DNA of 64,000 nucleotides from Phyllostachys edulis (Eukaryota; Streptophyta; Magnoliopsida; Poales; Poaceae), in the NCBI GenBank assembly GCA_036346405.1, contig CM070546.1:109250826-109314825 (forward strand). The letters run 5' to 3'. Position 1 is the stretch's first letter. Each line of letters starts with the position of its first letter. Both the position numbers and the translations under genes were made by a program. Shown here piece by piece: positions 9,694-20,011 of this stretch. The notes beneath the pieces were generated by a model. It was not told where the DNA came from. It did not search any database and saw only the letters and a program-made list of their open reading frames with translations.

Positions 9694-11821
9694 TTATGTG
9701 TCGGTGTCATTGTCTAAGTACAGATTTTCAAACACCTCCGACAACTCTGGATTTTCCACAGAATGTTGTGTTCGTGAATCAGCATGTTCCCAATCCTTCA
9801 CAGTTAGAAGGATCTCTACCATCTCACTTGTGAGACTTGTTCTTCTCTCCTCCAATATCCTTCCAGAAAGACTGAAAGCAGACTCGGAGGAAACCATAGA
9901 GACAGGAACAGTTAAAACATCACGTGCAAGTATGGATAGCACGGGATATGTTAACTTATGGGCTTGCCACTATTGCAAGATGTCAAAGCTTTCTGAGTTG
10001 AAATCCACTGTATCGCTGTCCAGATAGGTGGATAGTTCTCCGCTCCTTGTGGGTCTTGGCTGAGCATGCGTTGGTGTAGAAGAAGAAGAAGAACCCCTGG
10101 ACCTGGACCTAGAGGAAGAGGCACCGAAGATTGCGCCCCACATATTTGTCTTCCCACTTAAGGTGGGGGCTACTCGAGGTCGTTGCGAACGAACTCCCCG
10201 GAACTTATTTTCATACCTTTAGTAAACCTCGTATAACCGAGAACGAACTTCTGCAAAATAGTTAGTATAGTCTAGCCAGTAGCATCACTAAGAAGATCAA
10301 ATCTGATTACCAAATGCATCAATTTTAGCCCTAGGATCTAAAAAGAAATGCAAATGCATATAGGTAAGGATTTCTCACCAATATTTAAGGTATTTAGATT
10401 TCATGGAAACAACAGCATCACGTAAAACTATGCCATTTTCAAATATTTTCAAATGAGTAGCAATCAGTAAAATAGTATGCACAATGATAGGAGATGTTGG
10501 ACGATGAAGCGGCGGATAAAATGTGATTGCCTCAAAAGAATTTCTAAAAGCAGCAGTACCTTCTCGACAACGAACCAATGTCACTCGATTAATAGCATAG
10601 TACCGTCGATTGCTAGGATAGTGCGTTTGAATAAATCTGAAAAAAATGCTCTTGTATGGTAAAAGATTCTTAAGCATGAGGTAAGTAGAGTTCCACCTTA
10701 CCTCCATGTCCAAACCGAACTTTCTTGGACGTACACCCATCGCCCTGCAGAAGTTCTTATATTGTGCTATTCTTACGTTAGAATTATTCAAAAAGAAATC
10801 GCATCGTGAAAAGGTTTAATATACGGACTCAACCTCTTCAAACCACATTTGACTATAAGGTTGATAATATGACAATCGCATCGTTGATGTAGCAGGAAAG
10901 AATCGGCATATGTACTCAACACTGGAGTAAGAATGTCCATGGCCCTAGAGTTTGAAGCGGCGTTGTCTAAAGTAATTGCGAATATTTTGTCTATAAGACC
11001 AAAGTCTTCCACGACTTTGATAATCTGATTCATAATATTCTCCCGTGTGTGCTACATCAATTAATTTCAAACCTATAATCATTTTCTCCATTACCCAGTC
11101 GTCATTAATATAATGCAAACTACACTAAGGTAATTCTCCCTAGCCCGACCACTCTATATGTCCGAGGTTAGGGCCACCGAAAATGTGCACGTACTAAATA
11201 GTTCCTTTATTTTATTACGACGTTCATTATAGTATTTCACTAGATCCCTAGTTGTTATGCGTCAGAAAGCGGAAGTAAATCTAGGATTATACGTAGTCCT
11301 AATGTAATTTTGGAAAGAAGCAGACTCGCCAAAGCCTAACGGTAAATCCTTAGAAGCAATTAAACAACAAGAGATTGGCGAGCTACCTGAGGATCGTAGT
11401 CCCAGCTAGATACCGTACCGTCGGGGTTGTATTGCAGCTGCGTCTGCCTCATCGCCAATCCTTGCTTGGTTCGACACCTTGTAGCATGTCTAATCAAGTG
11501 TCCCATTCCACCTGTAGACTTTGCAGACAATTCATGGCGACAAATTTTACAAATAGCATATGGTACCTCATTTCCCGCTGCGTCTTGCCTGGTTGTCCTA
11601 TCGAAATTCTCCCACACTCCCGATGTAGACGGCCTCGACCTCTTTGCTTCGGTTGCCGTTGAGCCTGATGCTGACGTGGAGGCTGACGATGGAACTCCAC
11701 CTTGCTCCTCCGGTGAAACGTCTAGTTGGTTTGAGGTAGCCGCAGCCGCCTCCATGGACGCAATTTCGTCCGAAGAAAGTCCGAACTCACTAAGAGCAAA
11801 CCTGTCGTAAAGACTGTCCAA
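9694..11821 (-). pseudogene. hAT transposase (BED finger, RNase H-like, hATC dimerisation), broken
   Basis: Minus-strand order matches a plant hAT transposase of the zinc-finger BED / RICESLEEPER type. An N-terminal frame (11821-11360) carries the BED finger with Cys91, Cys94, His108 and His112. A middle frame (11033-10788) has ITLDNAASN...CDCHIINLIV, the RNase H-like core. The next (10791-10375) has RKFGLDMEVRWNSTYLML. The C-terminal frame (9942-9694) has LARDVLTVPVSMVSSESAFS and the GRILEERRTSL block of the hATC dimerisation domain. The segments are in different frames or separated by stops, so the copy is inactive as written, unless some breaks are introns. The protein would act in the nucleus on the element's own ends. 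Confidence 0.85.
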
Positions 11822-12189
11822 AATGAAAACTACAAAATCGAAACTAACACTATTACTACTTTAATCTTAGCATAACAATAATTAACAATAAAAGTATTAC
11901 AAAAATAGTATTGTACCTCTTTCGCTGACTTGCTCACGAAAATTGAAATTTCCAAATTTTGGCACATATTTTTTGAATTTTGCCAAATGAGCTCAACACG
12001 GATTTGAATTTGCACAACACAATTTCAAAGAGAGAATGGAGAATGAAGGGGTGCTGAATGAGGGGGGTATGGTGCCTATTTATAGAAAAAAAATCAGATT
12101 TTTTTCAATTTTTTTTGCTATTTTTTAAGCCCCCAACGATCAAAAACAGTCAAAAAACGGTTAAAAAAATCTCCCAACAATGAAATTTT

Positions 12190-12990
12190 GGGCGTGCCGT
12201 CTTGGGACACGGCTCGAATCATGTAACCGCCTGCTTGTCTTCTTCTCCCCAATCCCCCGTCCCCCACTCCCCGTCCCCCCCCAGCCCCGGCCTCGCCCGT
12301 GCTTGCCGTCGCCTCGACAACACCGCTGGCTCCTTGCCTCCCGCCGCCTCCTCGCCTCCTGCTGGCGCCGTCCCGACGACACCGCCTCCTCGCCTCCCAG
12401 AAGCCTCGACCTAAATCACCTCCTCGCCTCTCACGGGCGGCGCGACCCCGCCTCCTCGCCTCCCCACGGCTGCCTCGGCGACACCGCCTCCTCGCACCCA
12501 GCAGCGGCCTCAGCCCGCCGCCTCCTCGCCTCCCCCAGGGGCCGCCTCGGCAAGCTCGGCGATACCGCCTCTTCGCCTCCCGACGGCGCGACCTCGCTGC
12601 CTCCTCGCCTCCCGCGGCCCCGCATCGTCGACCCGCCGCCTCCTCGCCTCCCATGGCCTGCCTCGATGACACCGCCGTCGCCTCCTCCTCCATGCGCTCG
12701 GTGCAAAGACGTGCACCGCGCCGCCGCCGCTCGCCTCCTCCTCCCCCGCTCTACTTGCAACAAAGCGCGCCAGGACCCTCCTCCTCCCTCCGCTCCGGCC
12801 TCGTAGAAGATTGTGTGCCAGCTCGCTCGACCCTCTGCCTCGCCTCCCAGCTGCGGCCGTCTGCGCGTGCCGCCTTGCCGTGCTTCGTGCCGTGCCGTGC
12901 ACGACGACCAACCTTTGTTCATGTCGTCTTGGGCCGCCCACCGTGCGAGGGTGGCGGCGAGCACGGCCCGGGGTATCGTGTCGAGCCAGC
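12190..12990. repeat. GC-rich CCTCCTCGCCTCC tract inside the hAT element
   Basis: Dense, irregular repetition of GCCTCCTCGCCTCCC and CGACACCGCC units. It produces long but meaningless open frames on both strands (for example 12180-12806 and 12118-12693), rich in Pro/Ser/Arg or Gly/Arg. No domain is visible. It is probably an expanded GC repeat or a captured host fragment, not a gene. Confidence 0.6.
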
Positions 12991-13083
12991 ATGATCCATG
13001 AGCAGTGCGGACCGTATCGTGCTTAGGCCGAGCCAATAGTATCGTGCTTCGTGCCAGCTCATTTGGCCAGCTCTAGTGACGGC

Positions 13084-13209
13084 GTAATGTCGCTGCCATC
13101 GCCCAGCGAAATTCCCTCTCCCTCCAAGCAGTTCTGAAACCTCGCCACCCAAGTACCCAACCCAGTGCCCTCTCGAGTATTCTAGAACCTTCCGGAGCTA
13201 GGGTTTCCG
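13084..13209 (+). other. Upstream/5'UTR-like sequence of the PDV1 copy
   Basis: Moderately GC-rich leader with CCCTCTCCCTCC and TAGGGTTTCCGG, typical of plant 5'UTRs. The hAT element ends at 13075, so at most about 130 bp of native upstream sequence remains attached. Confidence 0.4.
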
Positions 13210-13275
13210 GAGCCCGAGGAGTCACAGGCCGTGCTGGAGACCATCTGGAACCTCCACGACAAGGTCAGTGACGCC

Positions 13276-13427
13276 AACCACAGGAGGCAAATTCTCTAGG
13301 ACGGGTCTCAGGGTGAGGCCCCTCCTCCACACTCTGGATCTTCTCACCCACCCCTTGCACTGTAGCAGATGAACGGTGGATGCGAGGGGCCTCCCGTGAG
13401 ACCCCGTACCAGAAGATTTATTTTCCC
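13276..13427. mobile_element. Small Mutator-like MITE inside PDV1 exon 1
   Basis: The 152 bp that interrupt the PDV1 frame begin and end with an inverted repeat of about 40 bp. ACGGGTCTCAGGGTGAGGCC near 13298 pairs with the complement of GGCCTCCCGTGAGACCCCGT near 13388, and the outer parts (GCAAATTCTCT and AAATAAATCTTCT) also pair loosely. Long terminal repeats of this kind fit Mutator-like MITEs. A 9-bp TSD is expected; AACCACAGG and ATCCACGCC flank it but match only in part. The first in-frame stop (TAG near 13298) lies in the insert. Confidence 0.65.
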
Positions 13428-13639
13428 ATCCACGCCCTCTCCCGCGCCCACTTCCTGCGCTCCGTCCGCCACCGCACCGCCGGGGGAAGCCTGTGGGCCT
13501 CGTGCACGTCAAGGGCGGAGGAGGCCTCGCCGCGGACGACGAGGCGGCCGCCCTGGCCGCGGTGGCCGAGGAGGTAAGGAGCCTCCACGCCATCCGCGCC
13601 GCGCTCGAGGACCTCGAGGACCAGTTCGAGTGCTTTCTC

Positions 13640-14648
13640 GTGAGCCTCCTAACCACAGCCCCTCGCCTAGGCCCTGGCTCTTGTTCGTGTGATTTGATCT
13701 GTGTTTGGTGCTAGTTTCCGTGCGTCGCGCTCGCGTCGGTGAATTTGTTGAAATGAGATGTCGTAGTGGGAATTTGGTGGGTAGGATGTTTCTGTAAATT
13801 GTGGAGGGGCTCACTGTTGCTAGAAATGCCGGTAAATTCAAGCGACTGTTTGTTGAAACTTGAAACCATGTTTAGGATATAGGTAAATCACCTTGGATTA
13901 AACACGAAGTGTCAGATCTGCAAGTAGTTTGTTCGGCTATTGGTATGTCTTGTGATGATTCAGCCATGTGTCGGCCAGAGCATGTTTACATCTATGTGAG
14001 ATAACAGCTGTTAAAGGATGCGAAAGCACATAGGGTGTTTGAGACAAAGAGGTTGCCAATTGCCATATAGAGCCATTTCAAATCTACAGAGTCAAAGGAT
14101 GCTGTGAGTGTGGTGCGATTGGAATTTCAAATATCTTGATCTTTTCATCTTAAGGGAACGAAGGATGCCGCATAGAGCCCATTTCTACTGGGTCAAGGGA
14201 AGAAAGCTATCTAGTAATCAAATATAAATTCTTAAAATTTGGGGTGTATATCTCGTGCAATCTATCTAATTTGTTGTTGTTACTTATGAATGTTGATAAT
14301 TTTCACTGGTGTTGCCGTTGTTTACTGATGTCTACAATTTATGTGAAAGTCACTCCTTAATCCTTATATTTGTTCGGATTCAACATTTCAAGTTACTTTA
14401 ACGGTTTGACCTCCAGTTGCCTCTGGATATTAAAAAACCAATAATCATGTGATGGTTCTAAGCTTTCTAGCTCTGTGAACACACCTTCCGTCATTGTCTT
14501 CTAGAATACACGTTGTTGTTTGTGTGAAGAAATTATCATCAAAGCCAAGTTATCCTTATTAGTTCTTGGGCTATCTTCCATAAATTGGCACGATTAATAC
14601 TTTAGTTTCATTATCTGCATGTCTAACTATGTTTTGTTCTCTTTGCAG
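13640..14648 (+). other. Intron of the PDV1 pseudogene
   Basis: GT...AG intron, AT-rich in contrast to the GC-rich exon 1, with a T-rich stretch before TTTGCAG. Removing it joins exon 1 and exon 2 in frame (ECFL then AVQSQQ), which supports the splice sites. No other element was recognised in it. Confidence 0.75.
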
Positions 14649-15163
14649 GCTGTGCAATCACAGCAACAAGCAGAACGAGATTTTGCATTAGCAAGGTTGG
14701 AGCAAAGTCGCATCATGCTTGCAAAAAGACTAAAAGAGCATCATGGGAAAAACCACAAAGTCATAGATGAGGCGTCGGATTTTGTCCACAATGTCTACCA
14801 GGATGTTTGGCCTTCTTTATCAGTAAACAGACCTGAGAAGTCAAGAAGCCATTCTGGTGCTGACAGCTCCAATAACCGGGAAAAAGGTTCAAATTTCTTG
14901 GGCCGGATGGTAGTTCTAGTCTTGCTTTAGCTAGGAACAGTTTCAACATCGAAAAATTTGGTGGTTTATTAGGGAATAGTGCGATGTTAGCTATTGGCAT
15001 GATTACATTGCTGCAGCTGCATTGGTTGGCTTTTGGAGAACAAAGTCCAGCAGCTGGTAACTGCAGCTACAAGAGGATCAATCAAGAGAATTCATCGTGG
15101 TTGGAGACATCTCCACTGGGTAGTAGAATGAGTCATCTTGATGTGTTCTTAGCCAAAGGTTGA

Positions 15164-15500
15164 GGGGCTTTTGCCTCACCTTCACTGTTGTCTGTACATG
15201 TTTTCTAGTATGTACTCGTAGGATATCCAGACATTTTGTTCTCTTGGTGCTCATCAAATTGTCAGTCTAGGTGCGGATCACATTATCTTAAGTGAGTTAA
15301 CCAGTTGACGTCTCTCTGTTTTTTCCCTTCTAATTCCTTGTAAGAGACCACTGTACCGGTGTATCCTTGTAGGCAGCATAATGTTTGGTGATGTTGGCCG
15401 ATTGTTTGCTGACCAGTACGTGCAAATTTGATGGAAAATGATCATCTGTATTGAAGGTCTAAATACAGGGGATCTACGGTTATTTGCATTAAGATCAAAG
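15164..15500 (+). other. 3' flank / former 3'UTR of the PDV1 copy
   Basis: AT-rich sequence after the PDV1 stop, without repeats. It fits a decayed 3'UTR. No clear polyadenylation signal can be singled out. Confidence 0.4.
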
Positions 15501-16239
15501 AGCCCATATCTATCATATCTTAACTAATAAAATAAGAGGTTTACCTCCGCACAGTGGGAAATCGTCTAACCTCTTTCTCCTTCTGTGACTAGCGAGCGTG
15601 TCCATATTCTCACTTCTTCCGTAACCATCGAAACAGTTATCGCCCCACTTCTTCACATCCATACACCGAAAATTTGTTGTCGTCCCACTCCTTGTCTCGC
15701 GCTCTGTCCCTCACACTACGACTCGACAAGTAGCGGGAAGGGGAGGCAGCGGCGTTAAGGACGACAGACGGCACCGGGAGGGAAGGGAGAAGAGGAAGAT
15801 ATGAATGCGTCCTTTCCTCTCGCCACGTGGCCGCCTCGAGTTCATCGTATCACGTCATCTTCATCCTAATCCTCCCCGTGTGTCGTCGTCGCCTCCTGCT
15901 CCGTGCCTGCTGAGCAAGCATCGCCGTCGCCTCCTTGCTTACCACCGCAACATCGCTGCTGCCTCCTCCTCTAACCTCCCACCTCCTCGTCGAGATGTGC
16001 CTCATGAGGGTTGCAAAGGCTAATAGCCATGAGAACCGAGTCGCAACTTGGATTCAGGGTGAAAGAATGTGGTTGTCGATGCATAGCCCTCTTCCTTGCC
16101 GACTGGCAATGGCTAGAAATGGGCAGCGCATCGGGAAGGGAAGTCAGTAGCAATTTCAACTTCCAAAGGTAAACTGTATATGAGCTCAAAATTTTAATTT
16201 ATGAGTAGTAGTAGCAGGTGATGCAATAGGTTGAGTCAA
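15501..16239. other. Unassigned; possible decayed element
   Basis: Begins with TCTATCATATCTTAACTAA, which loosely resembles a Helitron 5' end, and continues into pyrimidine-rich sequence (CGCCGTCGCCTCC). Short frames here have no domains. No matching 3' end was found, so it is not called an element. Confidence 0.25.
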
Positions 16240-16423
16240 TATTTATATTTTATATGTGTGTGAAAGAAAAGTGATATTTATTATACGGTTAGCAACCTGA
16301 AGATATTTGGGAAATTGTTGTGTGTTTTTCCCGTAGGATCCCCACACCCTTTATTTATAGTCTAAACATTGAATCCGACCCTAACACGGCTCCTTGCTAG
16401 ATCTTATTACTAACTCGCCAACA
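16240..16423 (-). repeat. 3' LTR of minus-strand copia element (inner edge defined)
   Basis: On the minus strand the copia pol end is followed by a polypurine tract GAGGGGGAG (16424-16432) and then TGTTGGCGAG, the standard start of a 3' LTR. A TATA-like segment (TTTATTTATAG) lies near 16350. The outer LTR end could not be fixed and 16240 is approximate. No matching 5' LTR was found. Confidence 0.6.
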
Positions 16424-16431
16424 CTCCCCCT

Positions 16432-17540
16432 CAAGATGAGCCGAAGATATCAATTATGTACATCTTGTTACATATTGTAGAACACTCGTTAGGACTTAAC
16501 CCTTTAGTGAAACAGTCAGCCAACTGTTCAGCAAACTTTACATCAACTTCATCATCCTACCATCGAGCTTCTCCTTGATGAAGAGCCTATTAATCTCAAC
16601 GTGCTTGGTACAATCATGTTGTACTGGATTTTTAGCAATGTTGATTGCAGATTTATTGTTACAATGCAACACTAAGAGATTATTCCTCTATACTCGAAGT
16701 TCAGACAATAAACCCTTCATCCATATCATTTCACTCACACTCAATGTCATTGCTCTATACTCTACCTCTGCAGTTGACTGAGACACAACCTTCTACTTCT
16801 TGCTTCTCCAGAACATAAGGTTACCTCCCACAAAGATGCAATATCCAGAGGTAGACCTCCTGTCATCTGCACTACTCGCCAAATTAGCATCGCAATACCC
16901 TTCCACATTCATATGTTGATTCTTTTTGAACCAAAGGTCTTTCCCAAAGCTACTCTTCAAATATCACATGATTCAATAGACAACATTCATGTGTCCTATT
17001 CTAGGATCATGCATATATCGACTAACCACACTCACTGCATATAAAATATCAGGTCTTGTATAACACAAATAGATGAGATGCCCAACAAGCTTTTGATAAA
17101 CTTTCTTGTCTCCTGGATCTCCCGACTTAGCACATAGCTTGTGATTCCTATCAATAGATGAAGCAATAGGGTGACACCCAAGCATACATTTTTTTGCCAA
17201 TAGATTGAGGACATACTTCCTCTAGGAGAGAACTATACCATTCGAAGAACGGGCAATCTCAATCCCAAGAAAGTATCGAAAAGGTCTAAGATCTTTCACC
17301 TCAAATGCCTTTCCCAGTGTTTTCTTCAAGGACTCGATTTCCTCGACAACATCTCCAATAATCACAATATCATCAACATAGACTGTCAATATGGTGATAT
17401 GTGATCTTCTATGCCTATAAAACACAATATGACCTCCATTGCATTGAGAATAACCCATACTACAGACTACACGCCTAAATCTATCAAATCACGTCCTTAG
17501 AGACTGCTTCAGACTGTATAAAGACTTTTTGAGTTTACAC
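16432..17540 (-). pseudogene. Ty1-copia pol: end of RT and RNase H
   Basis: Minus-strand copia reverse transcriptase with the catalytic TVYVDDIVIIG (near 17370), then LGIEIARSSNGIVLS and LAKKCMLGC, the KLVGHLIYLCYTRPDI block, and RNase H with YCDANLASSADDRRSTSGY and IFVGGNLMFW. Several in-frame stops and frame changes (for example after VLS at 17222 and near 16975) make it non-functional. The upstream remainder of the same gene continues at 22741, so 17541-22740 is an insertion in it. Confidence 0.85.
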
Positions 17541-20011
17541 GCTACAGCGCCCTGTGTCATTACCCCGGAGGGTAATCACACTTAAGCATATGGATTACTA
17601 TTTGTCTACCCGGTAGGACACCGCTCTGACGAATGGTAAGCCTTACTAAAGTTAACGCAGCAGAATAATAAGATAGAAACTGTACTTTTCATTACAGTTA
17701 GCCATGCAAGGCTATGGTTCTTTATTACAAGTAATTTACAACAGCAAAATAGGACTAAGTCCCCTCGCTTGCCTGCCCTGCTCCACTGGTCGTCTATTCG
17801 TCTCACTCATCGAATAGGGTGTCCACCTCACCCTTCTCCTTGAAGTCAGCACCCTCACCTCTTGCGGTCTTCGGGGTACCTGCGTATCCTTCATCCTACT
17901 AGGAATAGTTTCCGGTCGGACTAGGACCTAACAAAGGATAATAATAGCAAGGTTGAGTACTAGTGTACTCAGCAAGCATTAATAGCAAAGATGCACTGTA
18001 TGACGCATCTCTGTTTGTTATCATATTTTCTAATCATCTCTTTTTTGGAAAATAATTTATCAAGACTTAAGTGGCAGTTTTATTTCTGAAAAGTCTACTT
18101 GTCACTCGGAGAGAAGATAGACCCCTAGCGGTTCTCGTAAACTCTAAACTAGAAGACAGGCATGAATTAATGATTTTATATAGCACTGCGCAAGCTTTGC
18201 ATCACTTTACCCATAGATACTCTAAGCTCTCTTTACGCTAGGTCTCCCTCATTTCCTTTGATACGGTTTCGAGTTCAGAATACAGAACGTTTTTCAGGTT
18301 ACGTGATTAAGTCTACACCCATTACTTTTCGTCGGTGTCTTGGGACGTTACCCTAGTCATCCATCGAGTTCCTGTAATGTTAGTTGGGGCGGCTTCTCCT
18401 GCAGCCAACACTCCACCGTGCGGTATTATAGCGCCTTGGATTCCCCTGGCTTCCGAACTTTTCCTACCGACCCTTGAGTTCATCATCCATAAATCAACCC
18501 ATGCAATATTACTTACCCGATGTGGAGAGGATAATCACATAACAAGGTAGCATTTTCTGCCCGCCGAAACGGGAAAATGGTTGGGACTTAAATACGGCAT
18601 CTTATCCGAGGAAGAGTTTTATTAGTCCTTATATATTAACCATATTTAAAGGGTCCCGCCTCTTCCCTCTTCTCTTTTTCTGCCAAGGGCCCCCTTTACC
18701 ATCCTAATAATTCTCATTTCTCATCTCATTTCTCATTTATCATCACTTTTCTCTTTATCTCTTTTATCCAATTTGATTTTGAGACATAGTTTTGTTGCAT
18801 GTATATATACGATACAACAACATACAGTTTACATTTAATATAACTATATTTATGTTCAAGAGATAAGCTTGCCTTTGGAATTGTATAAAAGATCAGCGTC
18901 AACGGATAATGGATTAGATATTCCTACCAACGTCGGTTCATTTTCTGCAATTTATATGGCAGACGCGAATAATTTTACGCTTTTTCTTGCCTTTATTTTC
19001 TGCCGGTTGATCTACATCTATTTATCCTCACGCGGCTTATATACTTGTTTGGTCCAATAATTACATAGTGCCGACACGAATTAATACTGGCGTTCAATTC
19101 TACTGCTACAACTGCTATCATTAATCATTACTGGAAATTACTTCTTTACCCCCGTTTTACTAAATCCTAATTTCTAAACCAAATTCCCTAATCTCTCACC
19201 TAACCCCCTTTTCTCTCTCCTCCTTTTCTTCCCAGTCGAATGCTCCCTAGCCTTAGGCTTCTTCTTCACTTTCTTTTCCCCATTCCATTTCTTTGTGGTT
19301 CTTACTCCTAGTGCTTTGGCCGGATGATGCGCCATGGGGGCTCCCTCTTGTTGTCGCTGCTGGCTCTACTTGCGCCGTCACTGCGCCCGCACGCTTGCAT
19401 CCACCCGGCTCGCCTGCTCGCTCCTGCACTCGGTCGCTCAACTCGGCCCTGCGCGCGCCCCTTGCCATGCGCCTGCTCGTGCAGCCCGTTCAACTCGGCC
19501 CGCCTGCTTGGCCACCCGCCCCACTCTCCTCTGGCTCGCCCAGTGCCTCCTCGTGCTCGGCCATGGTGCGCCCGCCCCCGGTCGCTCAACCCGCGCCCGC
19601 ACGCTTGTGGCTCAGTCGATTTTGGGTTGCGGCAAGGATTTAACTTCTCCCCTTGTTCTGGTTGGTCCCTTCTGTTGCTTTTTGTGCTTGTTGACTTGGC
19701 ATTGTTCCGATGGTCGATGCCAGTTCTTGGTAGTTGCTATGGTCATCCACGCTCCGTCGTCTTCCATGTCCCCTTTGTTCCTCTCCTCTGGTTGCTCTCT
19801 GTGGTGAACTTGGTTGTGGATATGGTGGGTGGTGATACTTGGCTTGCTTGCTCTCTAGAGCTTGGTTTGGCAGAGCAGCGGCTTTTGCTAGCTTGTGCTA
19901 GCCTTGGGGTGGCAGTGCCTGCTTTGCATTTCTTGAGCTCTTGCTCTTGGTGGTAGCTTGTGATGCTTGGTGTTGGTTGTAAAGTTTATGCTTGGTTTAG
20001 GCTTTGCTCTA

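Larger units (their letters stand above)
9254..13075 (-). mobile_element. hAT transposon with 8-bp TSD GTGACGGC
   Basis: The left end is CAGTGGTGTCCAAATGGGCC. The right end, complemented, is TAGAGCTGGCCAAATGAGC; these form the imperfect terminal repeats of a plant hAT. GC-rich subterminal repeats (GGCCCGACACGAC-like) lie just inside. Identical 8-bp duplications GTGACGGC occur at 9246-9253 and 13076-13083. The 3.8-kb element carries a transposase on the minus strand (9694-11821) that is broken, and a GC-rich tract (12190-12960) between the transposase start and the right end. It inserted just upstream of the PDV1 copy. Confidence 0.9.
13210..15163 (+). pseudogene. PDV1: Plastid division protein PDV1-like pseudogene (two exons)
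   Basis: PDV1 is an outer-envelope chloroplast protein that recruits the dynamin-like ARC5 to the division ring and meets PARC6 in the intermembrane space. Exon 1 (13210-13639) gives AVLETIWNLHDKVSDA, then SRAHFLRSV, then SLHAIRAALEDLEDQFE. Exon 2 (14649-15163) gives ARLEQSRIMLAKRLKEHHGK (coiled coil), a membrane segment in GNSAMLAIGMITLLQLHWL, and the C-terminus SHLDVFLAKG ending in the family's terminal Gly. The donor GTGAGC at 13640 and acceptor TTTGCAG at 14648 bound a 1009-bp intron. Defects: CCG where the start codon should be, a 152-bp MITE in exon 1, a frame change between the FLRSV and VGLVHVKG segments near 13480, and a frameshift near 14905 before the membrane segment. A functional PDV1 probably exists elsewhere in the genome. 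Confidence 0.87.

Noticed and set aside
12118..13036. Long frames on both strands (about 190-230 codons)
   Set aside because: They follow from GC-rich repeats inside the hAT element; composition only, no domain, and they overlap on opposite strands.
15501..16239. Second Helitron
   Set aside because: Only a weak 5'-like motif; no 3' hairpin with CTRR was found.
19293..19956. Plus-strand frames of 116-210 codons
   Set aside because: Cys/Arg/Pro-rich translation of GC-rich LTR leader; no domain and no conservation visible.
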